From: Clostridium sp. M62/1 | Lineage (GTDB): Bacteria > Bacillota > Clostridia > Lachnospirales > Lachnospiraceae | Length of the DNA stretch: 64,000 nucleotides | Reading direction: 5' to 3' | NCBI RefSeq assembly: GCF_020736365.1 | Contig: NZ_CP085988.1 | Coordinates: 2,176,001 to 2,240,000, forward strand | Part shown: piece after piece, positions 36,003 to 45,162 of the stretch | Layout: every line of letters starts with the position of its first letter | Numbering within the stretch: the stretch's first letter is position 1 | The notes under the pieces: model-generated | Told to the model about the DNA's origin: nothing | The model's input: only the letters and a program-made list of their open reading frames with translations | The model's database searches: none | Position numbers and translations under genes: made by a program

Positions 36003-37400
36003 ATGAAGAAAAAAGGCCATTTGATCAAATCCGTCGATCCGGGTTCCATCGCCGAGGAGCTGGAACTGGAGGCGGGAGACAGCGTTCTCACCATCGACGG
36101 CGAGGAGATTGAGGATATTTTTGACTATGAATACATGATAAACAGCGAGTGCATCACCATGGTGGTGAGGAAGAAAAACGGCGAGGAGTGGGAGCTTGAT
36201 ATTGAGAATAACTACGAGGATCTGGGGCTGAACTTTGAAAACGGCCTGATGAGCGAGTACCGCTCCTGCCACAATAAATGTATTTTCTGCTTCATTGACC
36301 AGATGCCGCCCGGGATGAGGGAGACCCTGTATTTTAAAGATGATGACTCCAGGCTTTCCTTTCTGCAGGGAAATTACATTACACTGACGAATATGAAGGA
36401 CAAGGATTTCGAGAGGATTATCCGGTTCCATCTGGCTCCCATCAATATCTCCGTGCAGACCATGAATCCCAAGCTTCGCTGCCGGATGCTCAACAACCGG
36501 TTTGCAGGGGAGGCACTGAAAAAGATAGACCGGCTCTATGAGGCCGGCATCCCCATGAACGGACAGATCGTGCTCTGCAAGGGGGTCAATGACGGCAGAG
36601 AGCTGGATTTTTCCATCCGGGAGCTGACCAGATATATTCCCTACATGCAGAGCGTGTCTGTGGTGCCGGTGGGACTTTCCCGGTACCGGGAGGGACTTTA
36701 TCCGCTGGAGCCCTTTACGCCGGAGGAGTGCGGGCAGGCCATCGATCTGATCGAGAGCTGGCAGAGGAAGATTTATGAGGAGCACGGAATCCACTTTATC
36801 CACGCCAGCGACGAGTTCTACATGCAGGCAGGCAGACCGCTTCCGGAGGCAGAGCGGTATGACGGTTATATTCAGCTGGAAAACGGCGTGGGCATGATCC
36901 GCCTGATGACGGAGGAGGTAAGGGAAGCCCTTTCCTCTCTCCCTGAGGAGGGGACAGAAGAATGGCGCCAGCTCAATAAAGAGGAGGAGATTTCCATTGC
37001 CACAGGACTTCTGCCCTATCCATATATTAAGGAATACACAGAGCAGATAACGGCCAGATTTAAGGGAAAGAAGGTCCATGTCTACGGAATCAGGAACGAC
37101 TTTTTCGGAGAGCTTATTACGGTGGCAGGGCTTATCACAGCCCGGGATCTCATCGCCCAGCTGAAGGGAAAGGCGCTTGGAAGCCGCCTGCTCCTGCCGG
37201 AAGCCATGTTCAGAAGCGGCGAGGAGGTATTCTTGGATGATCTCACCAGGGAGGATGTACAAAACGCTTTACAAGTACCGGTGAATATTGTAAAATCAAG
37301 CGGGCGCGATTTCGTAAATGCTGTCCTTGCCCCGGCCGGGGAGGAACAGAACCTGCCTGCTCACGGGCCTTATGAGCTGGACTCGCTGGAAGGGATGTAG
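36003..37400 (+). CDS. DUF512 protein with PDZ and radical-SAM-like cysteines
   Basis: A 465-aa protein. An N-terminal PDZ-like domain (residues 1-60: IKSVDPGSIAEELELEAGDSVL) precedes a region with the C-x3-C-x2-C motif CHNKCIFC (near residue 90). A TIM-barrel-like stretch and the DUF512 domain follow (VYGIRNDFFGELITVAGLI). The cysteine spacing is that of radical-SAM enzymes, so an Fe-S cluster is likely. Substrate unknown. It lies directly upstream of der, an arrangement common in Clostridia that suggests a link to translation or ribosome assembly. Confidence 0.9.
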   Translation: MKKKGHLIKSVDPGSIAEELELEAGDSVLTIDGEEIEDIFDYEYMINSECITMVVRKKNGEEWELDIENNYEDLGLNFENGLMSEYRSCHNKCIFCFIDQMPPGMRETLYFKDDDSRLSFLQGNYITLTNMKDKDFERIIRFHLAPINISVQTMNPKLRCRMLNNRFAGEALKKIDRLYEAGIPMNGQIVLCKGVNDGRELDFSIRELTRYIPYMQSVSVVPVGLSRYREGLYPLEPFTPEECGQAIDLIESWQRKIYEEHGIHFIHASDEFYMQAGRPLPEAERYDGYIQLENGVGMIRLMTEEVREALSSLPEEGTEEWRQLNKEEEISIATGLLPYPYIKEYTEQITARFKGKKVHVYGIRNDFFGELITVAGLITARDLIAQLKGKALGSRLLLPEAMFRSGEEVFLDDLTREDVQNALQVPVNIVKSSGRDFVNAVLAPAGEEQNLPAHGPYELDSLEGM

Positions 37401-37526
37401 GGACGGAACGCTCCATGAAGAGGACAGGCGGCAGGAGACTGCCGAGGGAACAGAGAGTACGGGACTGCTTTCTGCCGGGCGAAAAAGGCGTTAAGCGGGA
37501 GCAGAACCCTTGATGGAGGAATGAAT

Positions 37527-38861
37527 ATGAGCAGGAAGAAACCAGTCGTAGCCGTGGTAGGATGTCCGAATGTGGGAAAATCCACCTTGTTTAACGTCCT
37601 GGCCGGCGAGATGATTTCCATTGTAAAGGATACGCCGGGCGTGACCAGGGATCGCATCTATGCGGACTGCACCTGGCTTGACAAGGCGTTTACGCTGATC
37701 GATACAGGAGGAATTGAGCCGGATTCCAGGGATATTATCCTGGCACAGATGAGAGAGCAGGCGGAGATTGCCATCGCCACAGCCGATGTGATTATCTTTA
37801 TCGTAGATGTGCGCCAGGGGCTCACGGATTCAGATTCCAAGGTGGCGGACATGCTGAGAAAATCCAGAAAGCCGGTGATCCTGGCTGTCAACAAGGTGGA
37901 CAGCTTTGCAAAATTCGGAAATGACGTGTACGAATTTTATAACCTAGGAATCGGAGATCCGATTCCGATCTCCGCAGCATCCAGACTTGGGCTCGGAGAA
38001 CTTCTTGACGCCGTGGTGGCTCATTTCCCGGAGGACACGGGGGAAGAGGAGGATGACGACAGGCCGAGAATTGCCATCGTGGGAAAACCCAATGTGGGCA
38101 AGTCATCCATCGTCAATAAGCTGCTGGGAGAAAACCGGGTTATTGTGTCAAACATCGCCGGAACCACCCGGGACGCCGTGGACACGGAGATTGTCCACAA
38201 CGGCACAGAGTATGTGTTTATCGACACCGCAGGACTCAGAAGGAAGAATAAGATCAAGGAGGAGCTGGAGCGCTACAGCATCATCCGCACGGTGACGGCG
38301 GTGGAGAGGGCCGATGTGGTTCTGGTGGTCATTGACGCCACGGAGGGTGTGACGGAGCAGGATGCAAAGATTGCGGGAATTGCCCACGACCGGGGGAAGG
38401 GCATTATCATTGTGGTAAACAAGTGGGATGCCATTGAAAAAAATGACAAGACCATCTATGAGTATACGAATAAAATCAAGACGATTCTCTCCTTTGTGCC
38501 CTATGCGGAGTATGTGTTTGTCTCCGCACAGACGGGACAGAGATTAAATAAGCTCTATGACCTGATCGACATGGTGAGGGAGAACCAGACCATGAGAATC
38601 CAGACAGGTGTTCTCAATGAGATTATGACAGAGGCAGTGGCTCTCCAGCAGCCGCCGTCCGACAAGGGAAAGAGGCTGAAGCTCTACTACATGACCCAGG
38701 TGGCTGTAAAGCCGCCGACCTTCGTCGTGTTTGTGAATGACAAGGAGCTGATGCATTTTTCATACACCAGATATCTTGAGAACCGCATAAGGGATGCCTT
38801 CGGCTTCCGCGGAACGGCTCTTAAATTTATTATCCGCGAGAGGAAGGGAAAGGAGCAGTAG
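37527..38861 (+). CDS. der: Ribosome biogenesis GTPase Der (EngA)
   Basis: Tandem GTPase needed for 50S assembly. First G domain: P-loop [21 protein letters not shown]. Second: [23 protein letters not shown]-terminal KH-like domain follows. An ATG at 37521 abuts GGAGGA; the ATG at 37527 is six bases beyond it, giving 444 aa. Confidence 0.97.
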   Translation: MSRKKPVVAVVGCPNVGKSTLFNVLAGEMISIVKDTPGVTRDRIYADCTWLDKAFTLIDTGGIEPDSRDIILAQMREQAEIAIATADVIIFIVDVRQGLTDSDSKVADMLRKSRKPVILAVNKVDSFAKFGNDVYEFYNLGIGDPIPISAASRLGLGELLDAVVAHFPEDTGEEEDDDRPRIAIVGKPNVGKSSIVNKLLGENRVIVSNIAGTTRDAVDTEIVHNGTEYVFIDTAGLRRKNKIKEELERYSIIRTVTAVERADVVLVVIDATEGVTEQDAKIAGIAHDRGKGIIIVVNKWDAIEKNDKTIYEYTNKIKTILSFVPYAEYVFVSAQTGQRLNKLYDLIDMVRENQTMRIQTGVLNEIMTEAVALQQPPSDKGKRLKLYYMTQVAVKPPTFVVFVNDKELMHFSYTRYLENRIRDAFGFRGTALKFIIRERKGKEQ

Positions 38862-38864
38862 GAG

Positions 38865-39524
38865 ATGATGGAACGGCTTGTCTGTTTGGGAATTGGGTAT
38901 GCCTTCGGGCTGATCCAGTCGGGGTACCTGTACGGAAGGTCTAAGGGGCTTGACATCCGCCAGTATGGAAGCGGAAACGCAGGCTCCACCAATGTGCTTC
39001 GTGTCATGGGGAAAAAAGCAGGAGCGATCGTATTTTTCGGGGATTTTTTCAAGGCAGTGTTTGCCATGGCTCTGGCCCAGCTGCTGTTCGGCCGCGGAGA
39101 CGGGGCCGTAAACAGTTCCCTCTGGGCTCTGTATGCAGGCCTTGGGGTGACGCTCGGACACAATTTCCCGTTTTATCTGAAATTCAGAGGCGGCAAGGGA
39201 ATTGCCTGCATGGCGGGAATTCTCACCTTTATGGATTTTCGCATTATGCTCACCTGCCTGGTTGTGTTCGGGGTGACGGTGGGCATCACAAGATATGTGT
39301 CCCTGGGCTCCATTCTGGTGGCGGTTATCTTTTTTGCAGAGCTTGTGATTTTTGGAAGCCAGGGAAGCTACCGGGTGGCGGAAGGCTGTTTTCCAGAGTT
39401 CTGCGTTCTGGGAGGCATCCTCATGGTGATGGCCATCTGGCGCCACAGGGCAAATATCAAACGCCTTCTGACAGGCACGGAGAATAAGCTGGGGGCCTCA
39501 AAAAAACAGGCCGGACAGCAGTAA
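38865..39524 (+). CDS. plsY: Acyl-phosphate:glycerol-3-phosphate acyltransferase
   Basis: Membrane enzyme that starts phospholipid synthesis from acyl-phosphate. It shows the first motif GSGNAGSTNVLRVMGKKAG, the second GHNFPFYLKFRGGKG and about five to six helices. The 219-aa length is normal, with a short basic tail. Three bases after der, AAGGAG within the der end serves as its ribosome-binding site. Confidence 0.96.
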   Translation: MMERLVCLGIGYAFGLIQSGYLYGRSKGLDIRQYGSGNAGSTNVLRVMGKKAGAIVFFGDFFKAVFAMALAQLLFGRGDGAVNSSLWALYAGLGVTLGHNFPFYLKFRGGKGIACMAGILTFMDFRIMLTCLVVFGVTVGITRYVSLGSILVAVIFFAELVIFGSQGSYRVAEGCFPEFCVLGGILMVMAIWRHRANIKRLLTGTENKLGASKKQAGQQ

Positions 39525-39572
39525 GAGACAGAAGAAAACAGGCGCAGCAGCCGAAAGGAAGGGGAAGAAAGA

Positions 39573-40580
39573 ATGACATCAATCGGCGTGATCGGGGCCG
39601 GAACGTGGGGAACTGCGCTGGCCGTACTGTTACATAACAATGGGCACCAGGTGGAGATCTGGTCAGCTCTTCCGGAGGAGATCGAGGAGATGGGGCGGAC
39701 GCGCCGCCACAAAAACCTCCCGGAGACTGTCATACCACAGGAAATTTCTCTGACTGCTGATTTAGAGCAGGGTATGGGAGGGAAGGATGTGCTGATCATG
39801 GCAGTGCCCTCTGTGTTTGTGCGCCAGACAGCGGCCAGAATGCGGCTTTTTCTGAGAAAGGGGCAGATTGTGGTGGACGTGGCCAAAGGTATTGAGGACG
39901 CTACCCTGATGACTCTTTCCCAGGTGATTGAGGAGGAACTCCCGGAGGCCGAGGTGGCGATTTTATCCGGTCCCAGCCATGCGGAGGAGGTAAGCCGGGG
40001 ACTTCCGACGACCTGTGTGGTAGGCGCCCACCGGAGAGAAACGGCGGAGTATCTCCAGTCCGTCTTCATGAGCCCTGTCTTTCGCGTTTACACAAGCCCG
40101 GATATCCTGGGCATCGAGATAGGAGCTGCCTTAAAGAATGTAATCGCCCTGGCCGCGGGCATTGCCGACGGTCTCGGATACGGCGACAACACCAAGGCAG
40201 CGCTGATAACCAGGGGAATCGCGGAGATCACACGCTTGGGAGTGCGGATGGGCGGAAGGGAGCAGACCTTTTTCGGCCTTTCCGGAATCGGAGATCTGAT
40301 TGTTACCTGCGCCAGTATGCACAGCCGCAACCGCCGGGCAGGCATCCTGATTGGAAAGGGATATACCATGGAGGAAGCCATGAAAGAGGTGCAGATGGTG
40401 GTGGAGGGCGTGTACTCTGCCAGAGCTGCCAGAGCGCTGGCAGAAAAGTACGGCGAGGATATGCCCATTGTGGAACAGGTGAACCAGGTGCTGTTTGAGG
40501 GAAAAGCGGCAAAGGCAGCAGTGGGGGATCTGATGCTCAGGGACAAGCGGATTGAAAACAGCCTGCTGCCCTGGGATTAG
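39573..40580 (+). CDS. gpsA: Glycerol-3-phosphate dehydrogenase [NAD(P)+]
   Basis: Reduces dihydroxyacetone phosphate to glycerol 3-phosphate, the substrate for PlsY encoded just upstream. Rossmann motif GAGTWGTALA at the N-terminus, LSGPSHAEEV, and the catalytic lysine in IGAALKNVIALAAGIADGLG. Length of 335 aa is standard. It ends at a strong terminator. Confidence 0.97.
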   Translation: MTSIGVIGAGTWGTALAVLLHNNGHQVEIWSALPEEIEEMGRTRRHKNLPETVIPQEISLTADLEQGMGGKDVLIMAVPSVFVRQTAARMRLFLRKGQIVVDVAKGIEDATLMTLSQVIEEELPEAEVAILSGPSHAEEVSRGLPTTCVVGAHRRETAEYLQSVFMSPVFRVYTSPDILGIEIGAALKNVIALAAGIADGLGYGDNTKAALITRGIAEITRLGVRMGGREQTFFGLSGIGDLIVTCASMHSRNRRAGILIGKGYTMEEAMKEVQMVVEGVYSARAARALAEKYGEDMPIVEQVNQVLFEGKAAKAAVGDLMLRDKRIENSLLPWD

Positions 40581-40591
40581 CAGATAAATTT

Positions 40592-40619
40592 AACGCGGTC
40601 TCTGACCGCGTTTGTTTTT
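40592..40619 (+). terminator. Terminator of der-plsY-gpsA
   Basis: AACGCGGTC pairs perfectly with GACCGCGTT around a TCT loop, followed by TGTTTTT. Confidence 0.9.
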
Positions 40620-40711
40620 CTCCAAAAACCATCTGTAGCTATTCTGCGGACAGACAGATGATTTGACACCATTATAATCTATTCCGATATAAGCTATAAC
40701 CTGAAGTGATG

Positions 40712-40726
40712 AATTTTCAGGAAAAC
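40712..40726. promoter_or_regulatory. Candidate CodY box upstream of livJ
   Basis: AATTTTCAGGAAAAC differs at three positions from the 15-base CodY consensus AATTTTCWGAAAATT. It lies about 55 bases upstream of the livJ -35. A branched-chain amino acid importer is a classic CodY target, but the match is moderate. Confidence 0.35.
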
Positions 40727-40780
40727 AGCAAAAAAAACGACTTTTTTTGACGAAATCGTGAAAACTATCACATTTTTGTA

Positions 40781-40809
40781 TTGACTTTTGAAAAAGGGAA
40801 AATTATAAT
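40781..40809 (+). promoter_or_regulatory. Sigma-A promoter of livJ
   Basis: TTGACT (40781-40786), a 17-bp spacer and a perfect TATAAT (40804-40809). Confidence 0.85.
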
Positions 40810-40864
40810 GGCGTCAATCAAAAAACATTAGCGAATTGTTAATGAAAGGTCTGGAGGAGATAGT

Positions 40865-42064
40865 ATGAAAAAAAGATTACTCAGTTTAGGACTGGCAGCC
40901 ATGATGGCGCTGTCACTGGCAGGATGCGGAGGCTCTGGAAGTGCGGGAAGCTCCGACAGCACCGGTGCAGAGGAGGCCAAGACAGAGGAAAAGGGAGCGG
41001 CGGGAGAAGTATTCGTCCTCGGCGGCATTGGGCCGCTGACAGGTTCTGCAGCTGCCTACGGAGAATCTGTCAAAAACGGAATCGAGCTGGCTGTCAATGA
41101 GATCAATGAGGCAGGCGGTATCAATGGATATCAGGTAGAGTATTACTTCGAAGATGATGAGAACGACGCCGAGAAGGCAGTAAATGCCTATAATACATTA
41201 AAGGATAAGGGAATTCAGATGCTGGTCGGAACTGTAACTTCCAAACCGTGTATTGCGGTAGGAGCAGAGTCCGCAGTGGATAATATGTTCCAGCTCACTC
41301 CGTCCGGTTCAGCCGTTCAGTGTGTGGAGAATGACAATGTATTCCGCGTATGCTTCTCTGACCCGGATCAGGGAAAGAAATCTGCCGAGTATATTGCAGA
41401 GCATGGCCTCGCCACAAAGATTGCCATTATCTACGACAGCTCCAGCGAGTACTCTGACGGAATCCGCGAATCCTTCGTGACAACGGCTGAGGAAAAGGGA
41501 CTTGAGATTGTGGCCAGCGAGGCCTTTACCGCAGACAGCAACACGGACTTTTCCGTACAGCTTGACAAGGCCAAGGAGGCAGGCGCAGAGCTGGTATTCC
41601 TTCCGATCTACTACCAGGAGGCCTCCACTATTTTAAAGCAGGCTGATGACAAGGACTTCCATCCGCAGTTCTTCGGATGTGACGGAATGGATGGAATCTT
41701 AAGCGTAGAAAATTTTGATCCGGCTTTGGCAGAAGGCTTAATGCTTTTAACACCATTCACCGTGGATGAGGAGGGAAGCCAGGATTTCGTTAAAGCCTAC
41801 GAGGAGGCATACGGAATTGAGCCTCTTCAGTTCGGTGCAGGCGCATATGACAGCGTATACGCAATCAAGGCTGCCGCTGAGAAGGCAGGACTCACACCGG
41901 ATATGGATATCTCCGATATGTGTGAGGCTATGAAGACCGCTATGACAGAGATCACGGTGGACGGACTGACCGGAGAGGGAATGACATGGAATGCAGCCGG
42001 AGAGCCGGATAAGGCTCCAAAGGCCGCTAAGATTGTAAACGGTGTTTATGAGATGATGGACTAA
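40865..42064 (+). CDS. livJ: Branched-chain amino acid ABC transporter, substrate-binding lipoprotein
   Basis: Extracellular receptor of a HAAT-type importer. The signal peptide MKKRLLSLGLAAMMALS ends in the lipobox LAGC (cysteine at residue 20). A Ser/Gly-rich tether of about 25 residues follows, then a Peripla_BP_6 fold (VLGGIGPLTGSAAAYG; YYFEDDENDAEKAVN; IAIIYDSSSEYSDG). The 399-aa length is typical. An attenuator-like hairpin separates it from the membrane genes, consistent with more binding protein than permease. Leu/Ile/Val is the family default, not proven here. Confidence 0.93.
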   Translation: MKKRLLSLGLAAMMALSLAGCGGSGSAGSSDSTGAEEAKTEEKGAAGEVFVLGGIGPLTGSAAAYGESVKNGIELAVNEINEAGGINGYQVEYYFEDDENDAEKAVNAYNTLKDKGIQMLVGTVTSKPCIAVGAESAVDNMFQLTPSGSAVQCVENDNVFRVCFSDPDQGKKSAEYIAEHGLATKIAIIYDSSSEYSDGIRESFVTTAEEKGLEIVASEAFTADSNTDFSVQLDKAKEAGAELVFLPIYYQEASTILKQADDKDFHPQFFGCDGMDGILSVENFDPALAEGLMLLTPFTVDEEGSQDFVKAYEEAYGIEPLQFGAGAYDSVYAIKAAAEKAGLTPDMDISDMCEAMKTAMTEITVDGLTGEGMTWNAAGEPDKAPKAAKIVNGVYEMMD

Positions 42065-42105
42065 TCAAACCGGAGAGGCTTGGCTCACCGGAAAGACCGC
42101 ATAAA

Positions 42106-42147
42106 ACAGAGGGCTGCTGCAGCAGAAAATGCGGCAGCCCTGTTTTG
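42106..42147 (+). terminator. Attenuating terminator between livJ and livH
   Basis: GGGCTGC (42111-42117) pairs with GCAGCCC (42134-42140), with a flanking ACAG/TGT extension and TTTT after the stem. Confidence 0.75.
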
Positions 42148-42156
42148 TGGTATAAT
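42148..42156 (+). promoter_or_regulatory. Extended -10 promoter before livH
   Basis: TGG-TATAAT (42148-42156), immediately after the livJ terminator. No recognisable -35. Confidence 0.5.
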
Positions 42157-42205
42157 AGCGAGGAAAGCGCATGCCATGCCTGCATGAGCATGCATCTGAC
42201 GAGCA

Positions 42206-42235
42206 GTTCCATCGGGATGTCAGTCGGGATGGAAC
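42206..42235 (+). promoter_or_regulatory. Hairpin in the livH leader
   Basis: GTTCCATC (42206-42213) pairs perfectly with GATGGAAC (42228-42235). CGGGATG occurs twice inside the structure. It is preceded by overlapping GCATGC-rich repeats (42169-42194). Confidence 0.45.
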
Positions 42236-42298
42236 CGAAGAAAACGTTTCACACGTATATCTCCAGACAAAATATAGAAGAAAAAGAGGTGCAGGAAG

Positions 42299-43183
42299 AT
42301 GATTAATTTTCTCTCCTATCTGATTAACGGCATCAGCCTGGGCAGTGTTTACGCCATCATCGCCCTGGGCTATACCATGGTTTACGGTATAGCGAAGATG
42401 CTGAATTTTGCCCACGGCGATATCATCATGGTGGGCGGCTTTACAACCTTTACGGTGGTCAGCACCATGGGCGGCTCCCCGCTTCTGGGAGTCCTGGCAG
42501 CTGTGGTAGTCTGCACTGTTCTCGGTGTGACAGTAGAGAGGGTGGCTTACAGGCCTCTGCGCGGGGCCTCTCCGCTGGCAGTTCTGATTACAGCTATCGG
42601 CGTCAGCTACCTGCTTCAGAATGTGGCGCTCTTAATTTTCGGCTCCAACGCCCGCCAGTTTACCTCTGTTGTGAATGTGCCGCCGTTAAAGCTGGCCGGA
42701 GGAGCCCTCTCCATTTCCGGCGTCACCATTGTCACCATTGCTGCCTGTATTATCATTATGATCGGCCTGATGCTTTTTATCAACAAGACGAAGATCGGTC
42801 AGGCTATGCTGGCTGTATCGGAAGACAGAGGGGCGGCCACTCTGATGGGTATTAATGTAAACGGAACGATCGCTGTCACCTTCGCCATCGGTTCTGCCCT
42901 GGCGGCTATTGCAGGCGTACTGCTCTGTTCCGCCTATCCGTCCCTGACTCCCTACACCGGTTCCATGCCGGGTATCAAGGCCTTTGTGGCAGCAGTATTC
43001 GGCGGCATCGGCTCCATACCGGGCGCTCTGATCGGAGGAGTGCTTTTAGGAGTGATTGAGAATCTGGCGAAGGCGTATATTTCCTCCCAGCTCTCAGATG
43101 CCATTGTATTCTCCGTGCTGATTATCGTCCTTTTGGTACGTCCGACGGGAATTCTGGGCAAAAAAATCAGTGAGAAAGTGTAG
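42299..43183 (+). CDS. livH: Branched-chain amino acid ABC transporter permease LivH
   Basis: Inner-membrane channel half of the importer. The 294-aa protein has about eight helices. It carries the family start YLINGISLGSVYAIIALGYTMVYGI and the cytoplasmic coupling segment AVSEDRGAATLMGINVN, which contacts the ATPase. GTGCAGGAAG precedes the ATG. It pairs with LivM, encoded next. Confidence 0.95.
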   Translation: MINFLSYLINGISLGSVYAIIALGYTMVYGIAKMLNFAHGDIIMVGGFTTFTVVSTMGGSPLLGVLAAVVVCTVLGVTVERVAYRPLRGASPLAVLITAIGVSYLLQNVALLIFGSNARQFTSVVNVPPLKLAGGALSISGVTIVTIAACIIIMIGLMLFINKTKIGQAMLAVSEDRGAATLMGINVNGTIAVTFAIGSALAAIAGVLLCSAYPSLTPYTGSMPGIKAFVAAVFGGIGSIPGALIGGVLLGVIENLAKAYISSQLSDAIVFSVLIIVLLVRPTGILGKKISEKV

Positions 43184-43192
43184 GTGCAGGCC

Positions 43193-44293
43193 ATGAATAT
43201 CAAAACATACAGAAAAAAAACGCTGGTTCAGAATGCCGTCACATACGGCATTGTTCTCGCCTGTTTCATTCTGGTGCAGATTCTGACGGCAACAGGAGGG
43301 ATGACAAGCCTCTTAAAGGGAATTCTTGTGCCGCTTTGCACTTATGTAATCCTGGCAGTTTCCCTGAACCTGACGGTGGGAATTCTGGGCGAGCTGAGCC
43401 TTGGACACGCGGGATTTATGTGCGTGGGTGCCTTTTCCGGAGCCTTCTTCACAAACGCCATGATGAAGACATTTGGCATTGCCAAGAACGATGATATGGC
43501 AATTCTCGGCCTGTTTATCGTTGCCATTGTCATCGGGGCGGCTGTGGCGGCTGTATTCGGCATTCTGATAGGAATTCCGGTTCTCCGCTTAAAGGGAGAC
43601 TACCTTGCCATTGTCACCCTTGCCTTCGGAGAGATTATCAAAAACCTGATCAACGCTCTGTTTGTAGGAATCGACAGCAGGGGAATCCATTTTTCTCTGA
43701 AGGATGCAGCTTCCCTGAATCTGGAGGAGGGAGGCGAGGTAATCATAAAGGGAGCCCAGGGAATTTCGGGCACCCCGAAGGCGGCTACCTTTACAATCGG
43801 AATCATCCTCGTGCTGCTCACGCTCTTCATTGTTCAGAACCTGATTCATTCACGGACCGGCCGCGCCATCATGGCGATTCGCGACAACAGGATAGCAGCG
43901 GAATCTGTGGGAATCAATATTACAAAGTATAAGCTTCTGGCTTTCTCCGTATCTGCGGCTCTGGCGGGAGTGGCAGGAGTGCTCTATGCTCATAACCTGG
44001 CTACTCTGGCTGCCACGCCAAAGGCCTTCGGCTACAACATGTCCATTATGATTCTTGTGTTCGTGGTGCTTGGCGGAATCGGAAATATCCGCGGCTCCAT
44101 TATCGCTGCTGTGATTCTGACGCTGCTGCCGGAGCTTCTGAGAGGTCTCAGCAGCTACAGAATGCTGATTTACGCGATTGTCCTGATTGTCATGATGCTT
44201 TTGAATTCCAGTCCGAAAGCGATTGAGATAAGAAGCCGCATCATCGAATCAATCCGGGGCAGGAAGAAAAAAGAGCAGGCGAAGGAGGCGTAA
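43193..44293 (+). CDS. livM: Branched-chain amino acid ABC transporter permease LivM
   Basis: Second channel half. About nine to ten helices, with the LSLNLTVGILGELSLGHAGFM signature and the coupling loop AIRDNRIAAESVGINITKYK. The C-terminus is basic and cytoplasmic. A GTG at 43184 directly after the livH stop is possible, but the ATG at 43193 is better spaced from AGGTG (366 aa). Confidence 0.94.
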   Translation: MNIKTYRKKTLVQNAVTYGIVLACFILVQILTATGGMTSLLKGILVPLCTYVILAVSLNLTVGILGELSLGHAGFMCVGAFSGAFFTNAMMKTFGIAKNDDMAILGLFIVAIVIGAAVAAVFGILIGIPVLRLKGDYLAIVTLAFGEIIKNLINALFVGIDSRGIHFSLKDAASLNLEEGGEVIIKGAQGISGTPKAATFTIGIILVLLTLFIVQNLIHSRTGRAIMAIRDNRIAAESVGINITKYKLLAFSVSAALAGVAGVLYAHNLATLAATPKAFGYNMSIMILVFVVLGGIGNIRGSIIAAVILTLLPELLRGLSSYRMLIYAIVLIVMMLLNSSPKAIEIRSRIIESIRGRKKKEQAKEA

Positions 44294-44295
44294 TT

Positions 44296-45054
44296 ATGGC
44301 AATGCTGGAAGTGAAAAATTTGAGTATCTCCTTCGGTGGACTGAAGGCGGTGGATGACTTTAACATCACCATCGAGAAGGGACAGCTCTACGGCCTCATC
44401 GGCCCAAACGGAGCTGGAAAGACAACCGTGTTCAACCTGCTGACGGGAGTGTACAAGCCGGACGGCGGTATCATTCTGTTAGATGGGGCGAATATCGCCG
44501 GGAAGAAGAATATTGAGATCAACCGAGCAGGGATTGCCAGAACTTTTCAGAACATCCGTCTCTTCAAGGAGCTGAGCGTGCTTGACAATGTAAAGGTCGG
44601 GCTTCACAACCACCACCCATATGGGACTTTGACAGGCATTTTCCGCCTTCCCAAGTACAGGAGGGTGGAGCGCGAGATGGATGAGCAGGCTCTGGAACTG
44701 TTAAAGGTATTCGGGCTGGACGGTGAGTTCGCAGTCAAGGCCTCAAATCTTCCCTATGGAAAGCAGAGAAAGCTGGAGATTGCCAGAGCTCTGGCCACAG
44801 AGCCGAAGCTCCTTCTTCTCGATGAACCTGCGGCAGGCATGAACCCCAATGAGACAAAGGAACTGATGGATACCATCCAGTTTGTCCGTGACAATTTTGA
44901 CATGACGATTCTCCTGATTGAGCATGATATGAAGCTTGTATCAGGGATCTGCGAGCGCCTGACAGTGCTGAATTTCGGCCATGTGCTTACAGAAGGGCCG
45001 ACGGGAGAGGTGTTAAATAACCCTGAGGTTATCAAAGCCTACCTGGGCGAATAG
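44296..45054 (+). CDS. livG: Branched-chain amino acid ABC transporter ATPase LivG
   Basis: Cytoplasmic motor subunit. Walker A GPNGAGKTT near residue 36. The family-specific insert after the Q-loop begins ARTFQNIRLFKELSVLDNV. The signature motif region LPYGKQRKLEIARAL replaces the usual LSGGQ, as is normal in LivG. Walker B LLLLDEPAAGMNP. 252 aa, two bases after livM. Confidence 0.95.
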   Translation: MAMLEVKNLSISFGGLKAVDDFNITIEKGQLYGLIGPNGAGKTTVFNLLTGVYKPDGGIILLDGANIAGKKNIEINRAGIARTFQNIRLFKELSVLDNVKVGLHNHHPYGTLTGIFRLPKYRRVEREMDEQALELLKVFGLDGEFAVKASNLPYGKQRKLEIARALATEPKLLLLDEPAAGMNPNETKELMDTIQFVRDNFDMTILLIEHDMKLVSGICERLTVLNFGHVLTEGPTGEVLNNPEVIKAYLGE

Positions 45055-45162
45055 CGCAAAGGGCAGACGCCTTCGCGGAAGGGAAGCTCTCAGCTTGCAG
45101 CAGGGATTTTGCTGCTTTGGAAGAGAATAGGATTAAGTTTGAGATATTAGGAGGTCAGAGTC

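Noticed and set aside
35790..37262. Long minus-strand open frame (490 codons)
   Set aside because: It is the antisense shadow of the DUF512 gene, with no ribosome-binding site and a composition unlike protein.
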